Counted from the stretch's first letter, positions 8,251-18,487 are shown. The stretch is DNA of 64,000 nucleotides from DAHUYF01 sp963789275 (GCA_963789275.1 CAWBKF010000044.1:1-64000), one strand, 5' to 3'. Notes: generated by a model from the sequence alone, not told the origin. Numbers and translations: made by a program.

Positions 8251-9716
8251 GGGACGACTCCGCCGGCTCCGCTGCCGTGAGATCGGGAAGGGGCATATCG
8301 ATGGTGATGCTGTTGGAGGGCGCGCTGTGGCGGCCCGAGCGGTCATAGGCGCGGACGTAGTAGCTGTAGCGCAGCCCGCCCAGCGCCAGCCGGTCGGCGA
8401 ATTTCGCGCTCTTCACCGCCTCGATGATCAGCGCCTCGCCGTCATCCTCGGCGCGGTGGATGTCGTAGCCGGTGACCTCGCCGAGGGGCTTGCGCCAAGT
8501 GAGCCGCACCTGGCCGCCGCGGATCTCGGCGGCGAGCCCGGCGCCGGCGGCGTCCCAGGATGGTGCCGGCGCCGCTTTGCTCCTCGCGCGGCGCCTGGCT
8601 CATGCCCTTGGGCCAGAGGAAGCAGGTGACCAGCTTGAAATTCTCGTCGAGCTGCTTGCAGACATTGCAATAGATGCAGCGGATGATCGCGTCCTCGCAG
8701 CCGGTGGCGAGCTTCCGCACCCAGTCGGGATCGGAGAGGAGCTGGCGCGCCATGCCGATGAGATCGGCCTTGCCTTCGGCCAGCAGGCGCTCGGCGTCGC
8801 GGGGATCGCTGATCTTGCCGACCGAGACCACCGGCACGTCATGGCCCTTGGCGTTGACATAGCGCTTGATCGCCGCGGCATGCTCGGCATGCGGCAGCGC
8901 CGGATACCAGTCGCCGGGCATGCAGCGATCGCCGGAATAGCCGGTATAGGGGTAGAGCGGCTGGCCCGGCTTGTGGATCGCATCCTCGAACTTGCCGCCG
9001 ACGGAGAGCGAGATGTAGTCGACGCCGAGCTGCGCCATGCGCAAGGCGATGCGCTGGGCGTCGGGGAGCGCGTAGCCGTCCTTGATCGCCTCCTCGGCGA
9101 GGAAGCGCACGCCGACCGGGAAATCGGCGCCGACGCGCGCACGCACCGCCGCCATGACGCGGCCGAAGAGATGGAGGCGGCCTTCAAGCGTCCGCCCGTC
9201 ATAGGCGTCGCGGCGCGGATTGTGGCGCGAGAGGAAGGAGGAGAGGGTATAGGCATGCGCCGAATGCAGCTCGACGCCGTCATAGCCCGCCTCGCGCGCG
9301 CGCGCCGCCGCGGCGGCGAACTGCTCGACGATGAGGTCGATCTCGGCGGTCTCGAGGCTGTCGATGGTCTGGCGCCAGCCGGAGCGCGCGACTTTAAGGA
9401 AATGGATGATCTGCGGCACGATCCTGGACGCCGAGGCGTCATGGACGCGCCGCACCAGCGCGCGATGGCCGGGGATGAAGCTCGCGTCCGAGAGCCGCAG
9501 CAGCGGCCCCGATTTGTTGCCGTGGATCGCTGTCGCCTCGACGACGATGAGCCCGACCTGGCCTTCGGCGTAGCGCAGATAGCGCTCGATGACGGCGTCG
9601 TTGACATAGCCATCCTCGCCCGAGAGCCGCGTCACCATCGCTGGCACCACCACCCGGTTGGGCAGCGTCATGCCGTTGATGGCAAGCGGCGTGAGGAGCT
9701 TCATGGCGGCGGTCAT
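8243..9716 (-). CDS. NADH:flavin oxidoreductase with C-terminal FN3-like domain (frameshifted)
   Basis: An old-yellow-enzyme TIM barrel. It starts MTAAMKLLTPLAINGMTLPNR, carries the catalytic region GYDGVELHSAHAYTLSSFLS, and has a cysteine cluster RCIYCNVC...C for a 4Fe-4S centre, as in 2,4-dienoyl-CoA reductase and trimethylamine dehydrogenase relatives. The frame breaks near 8551-8566. One base on, it continues as WDAAGAGLAAEIRGGQVRLTW and a fibronectin-III-like module (GYDIHRAE, YSYYVRAYDRSG, APSN) to the stop at 8243-8245. Total length is 491 codons plus one base, so a single inserted base explains it. It probably reduces an unsaturated ring intermediate in the aryl-CoA pathway (inference). 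Confidence 0.8.
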
Positions 9717-9755
9717 TGGCGCTGGCGATCCGACCCTGGCCCGTGATTTAAAAAC

Positions 9756-9857
9756 GTCGTCATGGCCGGGCCGGCCGAAGGCGAGACCCGGCCATCCACG
9801 TCTTGCGGCGGGGAGCCGAACGGCGTGGATGGCCGGGTCAAGCCCGGCCATGACGAT
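9756..9857. repeat. Intergenic inverted-repeat element (alphaproteobacterial GGCCGGG type)
   Basis: Nested inverted repeats between two genes of the catabolic operon. The outer arms are GTCATGGCCGGG and CCCGGCCATGAC. The inner 15-bp arms ACCCGGCCATCCACG (9786-9800) and CGTGGATGGCCGGGT (9824-9838) pair perfectly. The motif of GGCCATCCACG with GGCCGGGTCAAGCCCGGCC is one I recognise as widely scattered in intergenic DNA of alphaproteobacteria. It could form a strong RNA hairpin that attenuates or stabilises the operon transcript. Confidence 0.8.
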
Positions 9858-9894
9858 GAGAGAGGCGTGCGATCGATCGTTCAGGGGACGTTCG

Positions 9895-10704
9895 CTAATT
9901 CCCCTCGAAGACCGGCTTGCGCTTGGCGACGAAGGCGTCGTAGGCGCGGTGGAAATCTTTGGTCTGCATGCAGATCGCCTGCGCCTGCGCCTCGGCCTCG
10001 ATCGCCTGCTCGATGCTCATGTCCCATTCGGCATGGAGCTGCCGCTTGGTCATGGCGTGGGCGAAGCTCGGGCCCGAGGCGAGGCTCGCCGCCAGCGCCG
10101 ATGCCTCCGCCAGCAGCGCGTCCGGCGCGCAGAGGCGGTTGTAGAAGCCGTTGCGCTCGGCCTCGGCGCCGTCCATGGAGCGGCCGGTGTAGAGCAACTC
10201 GGCGGCGCGGCCCTGGCCGATGATGCGCGGCAGGATCGCGCAGGCGCCCATGTCGCAGCCGGCGAGCCCGACGCGGGTGAAGAGGAACGCGACCTTGCTG
10301 CGCGCGGTGCCGTAGCGCAGATCGGCGGCCATGGCGAGGATGGCGCCGGCGCCGGCGCAGACGCCGTCCACCGCGGCGACGATCGGCTGCGGGCAAAGCC
10401 GCATCGCCTTGACGAGGTCGCCGGTCATGCGGGTGAAGCCCAAGAGGCCGCCCATATCCATCCGGGTCAGCGGGCCGATGATGTCGTGGACATCGCCGCC
10501 GGAGCAGAAATTGCCGCCGGCGCCGGTGAGCACCACGGCTTTCACATCCTCGACCTGGACGAGGTCGCGGAAGAGATCGCGCAGCTCGGCATAGCTGTCG
10601 AAGGTGAGGGGGTTCTTGCGCTCGGGGCGATCGAGGGTGATGGTGGCGACGCCACCGGCGACGGCGAAGCCCACCTGCGCCGGCTTGAGCTCCGCGGCCT
10701 TCAT
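9895..10704 (-). CDS. Enoyl-CoA hydratase family protein
   Basis: A 269-residue crotonase-fold enzyme. The first oxyanion-hole segment is LTGAGGNFCSGGDVHDI, the second is AAVDGVCAGAGAILAMAADLRYG, and the C-terminal helical region is complete. The family hydrates, isomerises or cleaves CoA thioesters. In this operon it would act on a CoA-bound intermediate downstream of the aryl-CoA ligase. ATG 10704 overlaps the MarR stop codon (ATGA), so translation is coupled. The active-site position after CGAG/CAGAG is occupied as in hydratases of aromatic pathways, but the reaction cannot be fixed by eye. Confidence 0.9.
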   Translation of the reverse strand: MKAAELKPAQVGFAVAGGVATITLDRPERKNPLTFDSYAELRDLFRDLVQVEDVKAVVLTGAGGNFCSGGDVHDIIGPLTRMDMGGLLGFTRMTGDLVKAMRLCPQPIVAAVDGVCAGAGAILAMAADLRYGTARSKVAFLFTRVGLAGCDMGACAILPRIIGQGRAAELLYTGRSMDGAEAERNGFYNRLCAPDALLAEASALAASLASGPSFAHAMTKRQLHAEWDMSIEQAIEAEAQAQAICMQTKDFHRAYDAFVAKRKPVFEGN

Positions 10705-11205
10705 GGCGCGCCCGCGGCGCGGCGCGCCGATTGCTTGAGCTTGCCCAGCAGCTCCAGGAGATGCGCCATCTCGGTGCGGGTGAGGCCGGCCATCATCTGA
10801 TCGATCCATTGCTCATGGGTGGGGGTCATGGCGTCGAAGGCGCGCTTGCCGGGGGCGGTGAGCCGGATGCGCAGGCTGCGCCGGTCGGCGGGCTCCGGCG
10901 CGCGCGAGACCAGGCCTTCGCGCACCAACGCCTCGGTGAGGCCGGTGACATTGCCGTTGCTGACCATGAGCCGGGAGGAGAGCTCGCCCATGGTGAGCCC
11001 GTCCGCGGCGCGGTCGAGCTGGGCCAGGAGATCGAAGCGCGGCAGCGTGGTGGCGTAGGCTCTCGCGCAGCCGGGCGCGTACCTCGCCGGCGATGAGGCT
11101 GCTGCAGGTGAGGAGCCGCAGCCACAGCCGGAGCTCGAGCTTGTCGTCGCTCAGCACCGCGGATTCACGGTCGGGCGCGGCCCTCTGCAGGCGGGCGTCG
11201 CTCAT
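10701..11205 (-). CDS. MarR family transcriptional regulator (frameshifted)
   Basis: A winged-helix regulator of about 167 residues. The N-terminal half (MSDARLQ to LIAGEVRARLRES) starts at ATG 11205. The second half, beginning ATTLPRFDLLAQLDRAADG and continuing TMGELSSRLMVSNGNVTGL, then the wing region RAPEPADRRSLRIRLTAPG, is in the frame shifted by one base. The junction is at about 11051-11065. The length is 168 codons plus one base, consistent with one extra base. The start overlaps the SDR stop codon and the end overlaps the hydratase start, so it is embedded in the operon it probably controls. Aromatic-CoA thioesters are common effectors of such regulators (family knowledge). Confidence 0.82.
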
Positions 11206-11987
11206 GCCATCACCTCGCCGCCGGCGACGACGATCGCCTGGCCCGTCACCGCGCCGGCGCCGGGCAGGCAGAGATAGGCCACCGCGCTCGCGACTTCCTG
11301 CGGCGTCACCAGGCGGCCCATCGGGTTGGTCTTGGCGAGCTCGGCGCGCGCCGCCTCGGTCGAGCGCCCGGTCTTGGCGGTGATGGTCTCGACCGCGCGG
11401 GCGACGAGGTCGGTATCGGTGAAGCCGGGGCAGACCGCATTCACGGTGACGCCGCTGCGGGCGGTCTCCAGCGCCAGCGCGCGCGTCAGGCCGACCAGCG
11501 CGTGCTTGGCCGCGACATAGGCGCTGACATAGGGATATCCCGTGAGCCCGGCGGTCGACGCGATGTTGACGATGCGGCCCGCCTTGGCGGCGAGCATGCC
11601 GGGCAGCACGGCCTGGGTGCACAGGAAGGCCGCCTTGAGGTTGACCGCCAGCATGCGCTCCAGCATGTCGAGGCCGGTCTTGGCGAAAGGCGCGCTCTCG
11701 GCGGCACCGGCATTGTTGACCAGGATATCGACGGCGCCGAGCCGGGCGAAGGCGGCGGGCACGGCGGCGGCATCGGTGACGTCGAGGGTGAGGGCGGCGA
11801 CCTCGCTGCCGGTGGCGTCGGCGACGGCGCGGGCCTGGGCGGCGAGCTTGTCGGCGCGCCGGCCGAAGAGGCTCAGCCTTGCGCCGAGGCTCGCCAGCGC
11901 CAGCGCCGTCGCGGCGCCAATGCCGCTGCCGCCGCCGGTGACGACCGCATGCCGCCCGAGGAGCGGCCTTGCCGGGTCCACTGCCAC
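11202..11987 (-). CDS. SDR family oxidoreductase (3-hydroxyacyl-CoA dehydrogenase-like)
   Basis: A 261-residue classical short-chain dehydrogenase. It has the NAD(P) motif VTGGGSGIGAAT (about 16-27), NNAG (about 91-94), the catalytic serine in NIASTAG, the YVAAK catalytic tyrosine-lysine pair (about 156-160), and the C-terminal GQAIVVAGGE typical of FabG-like enzymes. The start is GTG at 11985-11987 behind GAGGCAGG. It is the first gene of the catabolic operon and overlaps the MarR start. It would oxidise the beta-hydroxyacyl-CoA made by the hydratase (inference from position). Confidence 0.9.
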   Translation of the reverse strand: MAVDPARPLLGRHAVVTGGGSGIGAATALALASLGARLSLFGRRADKLAAQARAVADATGSEVAALTLDVTDAAAVPAAFARLGAVDILVNNAGAAESAPFAKTGLDMLERMLAVNLKAAFLCTQAVLPGMLAAKAGRIVNIASTAGLTGYPYVSAYVAAKHALVGLTRALALETARSGVTVNAVCPGFTDTDLVARAVETITAKTGRSTEAARAELAKTNPMGRLVTPQEVASAVAYLCLPGAGAVTGQAIVVAGGEVMA

Positions 11988-12004
11988 CCTGCCTCGCTTC
12001 GAGA

Positions 12005-12027
12005 TAGTTTAGACCTAAAATAATCTA
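12005..12027 (-). promoter_or_regulatory. Candidate MarR operator / operon promoter region
   Basis: An AT-rich island 18-40 bases upstream of the SDR start codon, in a region of very high GC. It contains the inverted repeat TTTAG-AC-CTAAA (12008-12019) flanked by a loosely symmetric GATA and AATC. The size and position, just before the first gene of an operon whose second gene is a MarR regulator, fit an autoregulatory site. The assignment is by inference only. Confidence 0.4.
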
Positions 12028-12129
12028 CGCCGGCGCGGGCGAGGGGGCAAGACCGCATCGTTCCTCAGGATGAGGATGAAACGAGACTGGCATCTGCCGG
12101 TGCCGCCAAGCAAATCTTCGGGCGCAGGC

Positions 12130-12498
12130 TCACAGTTGGGGTTTGACGGCGCCCATGCCGAGGGACCACATGAGCCCGATGACCGCGCCCTTGAAGCGCG
12201 GCAGCAGCAACAGGACGAGCAGCAGCGTCACCGGGACCCAGACCGCCACCTGCACCCCCGTGGACAGCCCCAGGGGCTGGGTGAGCAGGATCAGCGGCAC
12301 CACCACATGGCCGACGATCAGGATAGTGAGGTAGGGCGGGAAGTCGTCGGCGCGGATCCCGTCGAAGGCTTCGCCGCACTGCTCGCAGCGGGCGATCTGC
12401 TTCAGGTAACGGCGGTAAAGCGATCCCTCGCCGCAATTGGGACAGCGGCAGCGCAGGCCGCGCAACATGGAGGTCAGTGTCGAGGCGGTGGCCATCAT
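12130..12498 (-). CDS. DUF983 family membrane protein
   Basis: A 122-residue protein with an N-terminal zinc-ribbon-like pair of CXXC motifs (CRCPNCGEG and ARCEQCGE) separated by about 17 residues. Two hydrophobic segments follow (PYLTILIVGHVVVPLILL and VAVWVPVTLLLVLLLLP). This arrangement is diagnostic of DUF983. The family is common in alphaproteobacteria, often near cytochrome oxidase genes, with no firm function. It lies 142 bases from the start of the catabolic operon and 34 bases from the next minus-strand gene. Confidence 0.9.
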   Translation of the reverse strand: MMATASTLTSMLRGLRCRCPNCGEGSLYRRYLKQIARCEQCGEAFDGIRADDFPPYLTILIVGHVVVPLILLTQPLGLSTGVQVAVWVPVTLLLVLLLLPRFKGAVIGLMWSLGMGAVKPQL

Positions 12499-12532
12499 CG
12501 TCTCCGCACGCCCGAGGCGGGCGGCTGTCGCC

Positions 12533-12790
12533 TCAGTAGGATTTGTCTTCCGAGAAGGCCTTATAGGCCATGACGGTGAAGGTGTCCTTGATGCCCGGCA
12601 GCGTCTGCAGCTTCTCGACCACGAAATGGCCGATATCCATGTCCGGGGGCAGGTAGCATTTCATCAGCAGGTCGTACTGGCCCGAGACCGAATAGACCTC
12701 GGAGACCTGCTCGACGCTTTCCACCGCGTCCTCGGCAACCTTGTAGGCCTTGCCGAGGTCGCATTTCACCATCACGAAGATCGTCTTCAT
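12533..12790 (-). CDS. Stand-alone Lrp/AsnC ligand-binding (RAM) domain protein
   Basis: An 85-residue protein (MKTIFVMVKCDLGKAYKVAE) that is entirely the Lrp/AsnC effector-binding fold with no DNA-binding helix-turn-helix. The core pattern SVSGQYDLLMKCYLP, then a C-terminal strand TVMAYKAFSE, matches the RAM/SAM domain. Such proteins form dimers and higher rings and can bind amino acids or modulate full-length Lrp proteins (family knowledge). ATG 12790 was chosen because the upstream extension is low-complexity shadow sequence. It lies 13 bases after the helicase stop, so the two are probably co-transcribed. Confidence 0.85.
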   Translation of the reverse strand: MKTIFVMVKCDLGKAYKVAEDAVESVEQVSEVYSVSGQYDLLMKCYLPPDMDIGHFVVEKLQTLPGIKDTFTVMAYKAFSEDKSY

Positions 12791-12803
12791 GGGGACCGAC
12801 CCC

Positions 12804-14355
<1,552 letters not shown>

Positions 14356-14532
14356 GCAGGTTTGTACTTCGCTCTTTCTACGTTCTGACTTTAAGGGTCG
14401 CCCTTTAATTGGGGGTGCGCGCGCGAAAGTCAAATCATTTCGCCGGAGGGCTGCCCCGCTTGGCGGGCGCACCGCGAGTTTATACTCTCATGGCATTGGT
14501 TAACGAAGCGGCAAGAAAGGGCGTCCGCCGCC

Positions 14533-15321
14533 GTGAAAATTCCGCTGATCCTGCTGCCCGGGCTGCTCTGCGACTGGGCTTTGTGGCAGCCGCAAGTCGA
14601 GGCGCTCGCCGATAATGCCGAGGCCGAGATCGCCGATCTCAGCCGCGACGAGTCGTTGCCGCTGATGGCGGCGCGGGTCCTCGCCGCGGCGCCGGAGCGG
14701 TTCGCGCTGGCGGGCCTCTCCATGGGCGGATATCTCGCGCAGGAGATCATGCGGCAGGCGCCCGAGCGGGTTACGCGGCTGGCGCTGCTCGACACTTCGG
14801 CGCGCGCCGACACGCCGGAGCGGCTGGCGGTCCGGCGCGGGCTGATCGAACTGGCCCAGAAGGGCGAGTTCAAGGGCATCACGCCGCGCCTGCTGCCGCA
14901 ATGGCTGCATCCCGATCATCTCGGCGACGCCGCGCTCACCGCCGCCATCATGGAGATGGCGCAGCGCGTCGGCCGCGACGCCTATCTGCGCCAGATGCGG
15001 GCGATCATGGCGCGGCCCGACGGGCGCGACGATCTCAAGCGCATCCGCGTGCCGACGCTGGTGCTGTGCGGTCGCGAGGACCAGTCGACGCCGCTGGCGC
15101 TGCACGAGGAGATCGCCGCCCTGGTGCCTGGCGCGAGCCTCGCGGTCATCGAGCGCTGCGGCCATCTCTCGACGCTCGAGCAGCAGCGGCGCGGCGCTGC
15201 GAGTGGCTCGCGGGCGACGCAGGGAATGGCATATGGGCTAGGGGGCACCACGGAGACACGGAGGCACGGAGAAGAAGAGGTATTGGGCGCGCGAAGCGCG
15301 CCATTCTTCGCTTCTCCGTGA
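14533..15321 (+). CDS. Alpha/beta hydrolase; C-terminus altered by repeat element
   Basis: An alpha/beta-hydrolase fold protein with the nucleophile elbow GLSMGG (serine about residue 63), oxyanion region LLPGLLCDW, acid region LVLCGREDQSTP and catalytic histidine in CGHLSTLEQ. Homologues end about 15-20 residues after that histidine. Here the frame runs on into an intergenic inverted repeat (from 15247), giving an unnatural tail. A frame change after LEQ would end at a TAG near 15240, so the true C-terminus is uncertain. The start is GTG 14533. It probably acts as an esterase or peroxidase-type hydrolase; the substrate is unknown. Confidence 0.8.
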   Translation: MKIPLILLPGLLCDWALWQPQVEALADNAEAEIADLSRDESLPLMAARVLAAAPERFALAGLSMGGYLAQEIMRQAPERVTRLALLDTSARADTPERLAVRRGLIELAQKGEFKGITPRLLPQWLHPDHLGDAALTAAIMEMAQRVGRDAYLRQMRAIMARPDGRDDLKRIRVPTLVLCGREDQSTPLALHEEIAALVPGASLAVIERCGHLSTLEQQRRGAASGSRATQGMAYGLGGTTETRRHGEEEVLGARSAPFFASP

Positions 15322-15337
15322 CCTCGGTCTCCGTGGT
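15247..15337. repeat. Inverted-repeat element (CACGGAG family)
   Basis: A long imperfect hairpin. The left arm (15247-15274) begins ACCACGGAGACACGG and the right arm (15311-15337) ends TCTCCGTGGT. The centre holds a perfect hairpin GGCGCGC-GAA-GCGCGCC (15286-15302). The CACGGAGACACGGAG motif recurs as an intergenic palindrome in many genomes. It occupies the end of the hydrolase reading frame. Confidence 0.75.
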
Positions 15338-15413
15338 AGTCTTTCACCGGCTGCACGCGACGGGCTGAAACGGGGCGCGGGAACCGCCGCGCGCCAGGGG
15401 CGTTGGCAGGCTC

Positions 15414-15593
15414 ATGCTGCGCTGGGCTGCAATTTTTCTGGTGATCTCGATCATCGCTGCGATCCTGGGATTCGGCGGCATCGCCACCGCCTCAGCGGGA
15501 ATTGCCAAGCTGCTGTTCTATGTCTTCATCACGCTTTGCGTCATGGCGCTGCTGATCGGGCTGCTGCTCGGGCGCAAGCTCGCCGGACGCTGA
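15414..15593 (+). CDS. DUF1328 family small membrane protein
   Basis: A 59-residue protein made of two membrane helices. It begins MLRWAAIFLVISIIAAILGF and the second helix ends LLGRKLAGR. The pattern of Trp near the start, a GFGGIA turn and a short basic tail is that of DUF1328 (YtjA-like) proteins, which are small inner-membrane proteins of unknown role. It starts at ATG 15414, 77 bases after the inverted-repeat element. Confidence 0.85.
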   Translation: MLRWAAIFLVISIIAAILGFGGIATASAGIAKLLFYVFITLCVMALLIGLLLGRKLAGR

Positions 15594-15604
15594 GCGCCCG
15601 CCTC

Positions 15605-15883
15605 GTGACAAAGCCTCGCCGCCGCGCGGCCCTGCCGCTGCCGCTGATGATGGCCGATCTGGCCTTCGCCTCGTGGGAGACCATGCTGCGCCGAACGGTG
15701 ATGATGGCGCAGGGCAACTGCTCGCCGGCTGAGTATCAGCGCATGGTGCTGGAAAAAGCCCAGGCGGCGCAGGCCTCGCTGCTGGCGCTGATGATGCCGA
15801 GCCGCGCCGCCGATATGAGCGCCATCGTCGCGCCCTGGCACCGCCGCGCCCGGGCGAATGCACGGCGGCTGAGACGGAAGTGA
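15605..15883 (+). CDS. Conserved hypothetical helical protein
   Basis: A 92-residue protein from GTG 15605, or 78 residues from ATG 15647. The core reads MADLAFASWETMLRRTVMMA then SPAEYQRMVLEKAQAAQASLLA and ends in a very basic tail. The amphipathic, alanine/methionine-rich helices resemble small phasin-like or polyhydroxyalkanoate-associated proteins, but I cannot assign a family firmly. Codon use and composition look coding. It lies 11 bases after the DUF1328 gene on the same strand and converges on parE 7 bases away. Confidence 0.6.
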   Translation: MTKPRRRAALPLPLMMADLAFASWETMLRRTVMMAQGNCSPAEYQRMVLEKAQAAQASLLALMMPSRAADMSAIVAPWHRRARANARRLRRK

Positions 15884-15890
15884 CGCCGCC

Positions 15891-17868
15891 TCAGACGTCG
15901 AGATCACGCGCGAACTGCGCCCGGTCCTGGATGAACTGGTAGCGCAGCTCGGGCTTGCGGCCCATCAGGCTCTCGACCAGCGCCACCGTATCTTTGAAGT
16001 CGCGCTGGCCCGCCTCGGGCAAGGTCACGCGCAGCAGCGTGCGGCTCGCCGGATCCATCGTGGTGTCGCGCAGCTGCTTGGCCGGCATCTCGCCCAGCCC
16101 CTTGAAGCGGCTGACCTCGACCTTGCCGCGGCCGGCGAAGGCGGTCTTCATCAGCTCGTCCTTATGCGCGTCGTCGCGCGCATAGATCGTGGTCTCGCCC
16201 TGATGCAGGCGGTAGAGCGGCGGCGCGGCGAGGAAGAGGCGGCCGCCGGCGACCAGCTCCGGCGTCTCGCGAAAGAAGAACGTCATCAGCAGCGAGGCGA
16301 TATGCGCGCCGTCGACATCGGCGTCGGTCATGATGATGACGCGCTCGTAGCGCAGCTTCTCCGCGCTGTAGCGCTCGCCCGAGCCGCAGCCCAGCGCCAG
16401 CAGCAGATCGGCGATCTCCTGGTTTCCGCGCAGCTTGTCGGCGCTGGCCGAGGCGACGTTGAGGATCTTGCCGCGCAGCGGCAGGATCGCCTGCGTCTCG
16501 CGGTCGCGCGCCTGCTTGGCCGAGCCGCCGGCGCTGTCGCCCTCGACCAGGAAGATCTCGGTGCCGATGGCGGCGCCGCTGCTGCAATCGGCGAGCTTGC
16601 CGGGGAGCCGCAGCTTGCGCGTGGCGCTCTTGCGGTCGAGATCCTTCTGCTGGCGGCGGCGTTGGCGATCCTCGGCGCGCTCGACCATCTCGTCGAGCAG
16701 CAGGCGCGCCGCCTCGGGATCGCCGGACAGCCAATGATCGAAATGGTCCTTGAGCGCGCCCTCGACCAGCCGCGCCGCCTCGGGCGAGGCCAGCCGCTCC
16801 TTGGTCTGACCCTGGAATTGCGGCTCGCGGATGAACAGCGAGAGCAGCAGCACCGCGCCGGTCATGACGTCCTCGGCGGTGATCTGCGCGGCGCGGCGGT
16901 TGTTGGCGAGCTCGCCATAGGCCTTGAGGCTGCGCGAGAGCCCGGCGCGCATCCCCGCCTCGTGGGTCCCGCCTTCCGGCGTCGGCACGGTGTTGCAGTA
17001 GAAGGACTGGAAGCCGTCCTGATCGACGGGCCAGGCGATCGCCCACTCGACGCGGCCGCCCTCGCCGAATTCGTGCTCGCCGATGAAAGGCTGCGGCGTC
17101 AGCGTCTCGCGTCCCTCGAGCAGCGAGGCGAGGTAATCGGCGAGGCCGCCGGGAAAGTGGAACCGCTCCTCCTGCGGGATCTCCTCGGGCCGGGGCAGCG
17201 CCGGGTCGCACCACCAGCGGATCTCGACGCCGCGGAAGAGATAGGCCTTGGAGCGCGCCAGGCGATAGAGCGTCGCCGGCTTGAATTGCACCTTGTCGCC
17301 GAAGATCTCGGGATCAGGATGAAATCCCACCAATGGTGCCGCGCCGATTGGAGACCGCGCCGCCCTCCTTCAACTTGGTCTTGGGCTTGCCGCGCGAATA
17401 CTCTTGCGTCCACAGCTTCTTGTCGCGCGCCACTTCGACCCAGAGCCGGTCGCTGAGCGCGTTCACCACCGAGACGCCGACGCCATGCAGCCCGCCCGAG
17501 GTCTTGTAGGCGTCGCCTGAGAACTTGCCGCCCGAATGCAGCCTCGTCAGGATGATCTCGAGCGCCGAGGTCTTCGGGAACTTCGGATGCGGATCGACCG
17601 GGATGCCGCGGCCGTTGTCGCGGACGACGACGCTGCCATCCTTGTGCAGCTCGAGCTCGATGCGGTTGGCATGGCCCGCCACCGCCTCGTCCATGGCGTT
17701 GTCGAGCACTTCGGCGGCGAGATGGTGCAGCGCCCGCTCGTCGGTGCCGCCGATATACATGCCGGGACGCCGGCGCACCGGCTCGAGGCCTTCCAGCACC
17801 TCGATGTCCTTGGCGGAATAGCCGGAGCCGGGCTTGCGGGGGGCGAGGTTGTCGAAAAGGTCTGACAT
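15891..17868 (-). CDS. parE: DNA topoisomerase IV subunit B (frameshifted)
   Basis: The ATPase and TOPRIM subunit of topoisomerase IV, which decatenates daughter chromosomes. The GHKL ATPase region has LEGLEPVRRRPGMYIGGTDE, EVLDNAMDEA and DNGRGIPVD. The TOPRIM domain has FLVEGDSAGG and IIMTDADVDGAHI, with the C-terminal Toprim tail FKGLGEMP. The length (about 659 residues) and absence of the GyrB insert support ParE over GyrB. The frame breaks at about 17326-17342, between NRRGT and VGFHPDPEIFG. The gene is 659 codons plus one base. An essential gene is unlikely to be truly broken, so an inserted base in the sequence is the simplest reading. Confidence 0.92.
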
Positions 17869-17962
17869 GCGGATACCGTGACAAGATCAAAAATACGGTA
17901 GGGACTTGGCGTCCCTCCCACAAGATGTGGTCTTAACCCTGGGACAATAGCGGGTTTCCTCC

Positions 17963-18364
17963 ATGAACGAAACAGCGGAACGACAGCGGCCGCCGGCCTA
18001 TGAGCCGGCGATCCGCGCCATGCCGATGCCGGCCGACGCCAATCAGAACGGCGATATTTTCGGCGGCTGGGTCTTGTCGCAGATGGATATTGCGGGCGGC
18101 CAGGTGGCGGCGCGGCGCGCGCGGGGGCGGGTTGCGACGGTGGCGATCACCGCCATGAGCTTCCACCAGCCGGTGCTGGTCGGTGACGAGGTCAGCTTCT
18201 ACGGCGAGGTGACCAAGATCGGCCGCAGCTCGATTGCCGTGAAGATCGAATCCTGGGTTCGCCGGGGGTTGAGCGAGGAGCGCATCAAAGTAACCGAGGG
18301 TTTGTTCACCTATGTCGCCATCGGGGGCGACCGCAGACCCCGGCCGGTGCCGCAGAATCCCTGA
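17963..18364 (+). CDS. Acyl-CoA thioesterase, YciA-like hotdog fold
   Basis: A 133-residue single hotdog-domain thioesterase. It has the family start (RAMPMPADANQNGDIFGGWV) with the catalytic aspartate in the NGDIFGGW motif, then SFHQPVLVGDEVSFYGEV and a short tail. It hydrolyses medium- or long-chain acyl-CoAs in the cytoplasm. It is transcribed divergently from parE, with about 95 bases between the starts. It has the usual length for the YciA group. Confidence 0.92.
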   Translation: MNETAERQRPPAYEPAIRAMPMPADANQNGDIFGGWVLSQMDIAGGQVAARRARGRVATVAITAMSFHQPVLVGDEVSFYGEVTKIGRSSIAVKIESWVRRGLSEERIKVTEGLFTYVAIGGDRRPRPVPQNP

Positions 18365-18487
18365 TTTGTTACGCATTCGTTCCAATAATTCTACTGAATA
18401 GTTTGCATTGTAGGGAACAAGCCGGTAGTCTCAGCGTTGTCTTCACAGAAAATAAACCAAAAGACCTATCAGGAAGGTGAGGCTTCG

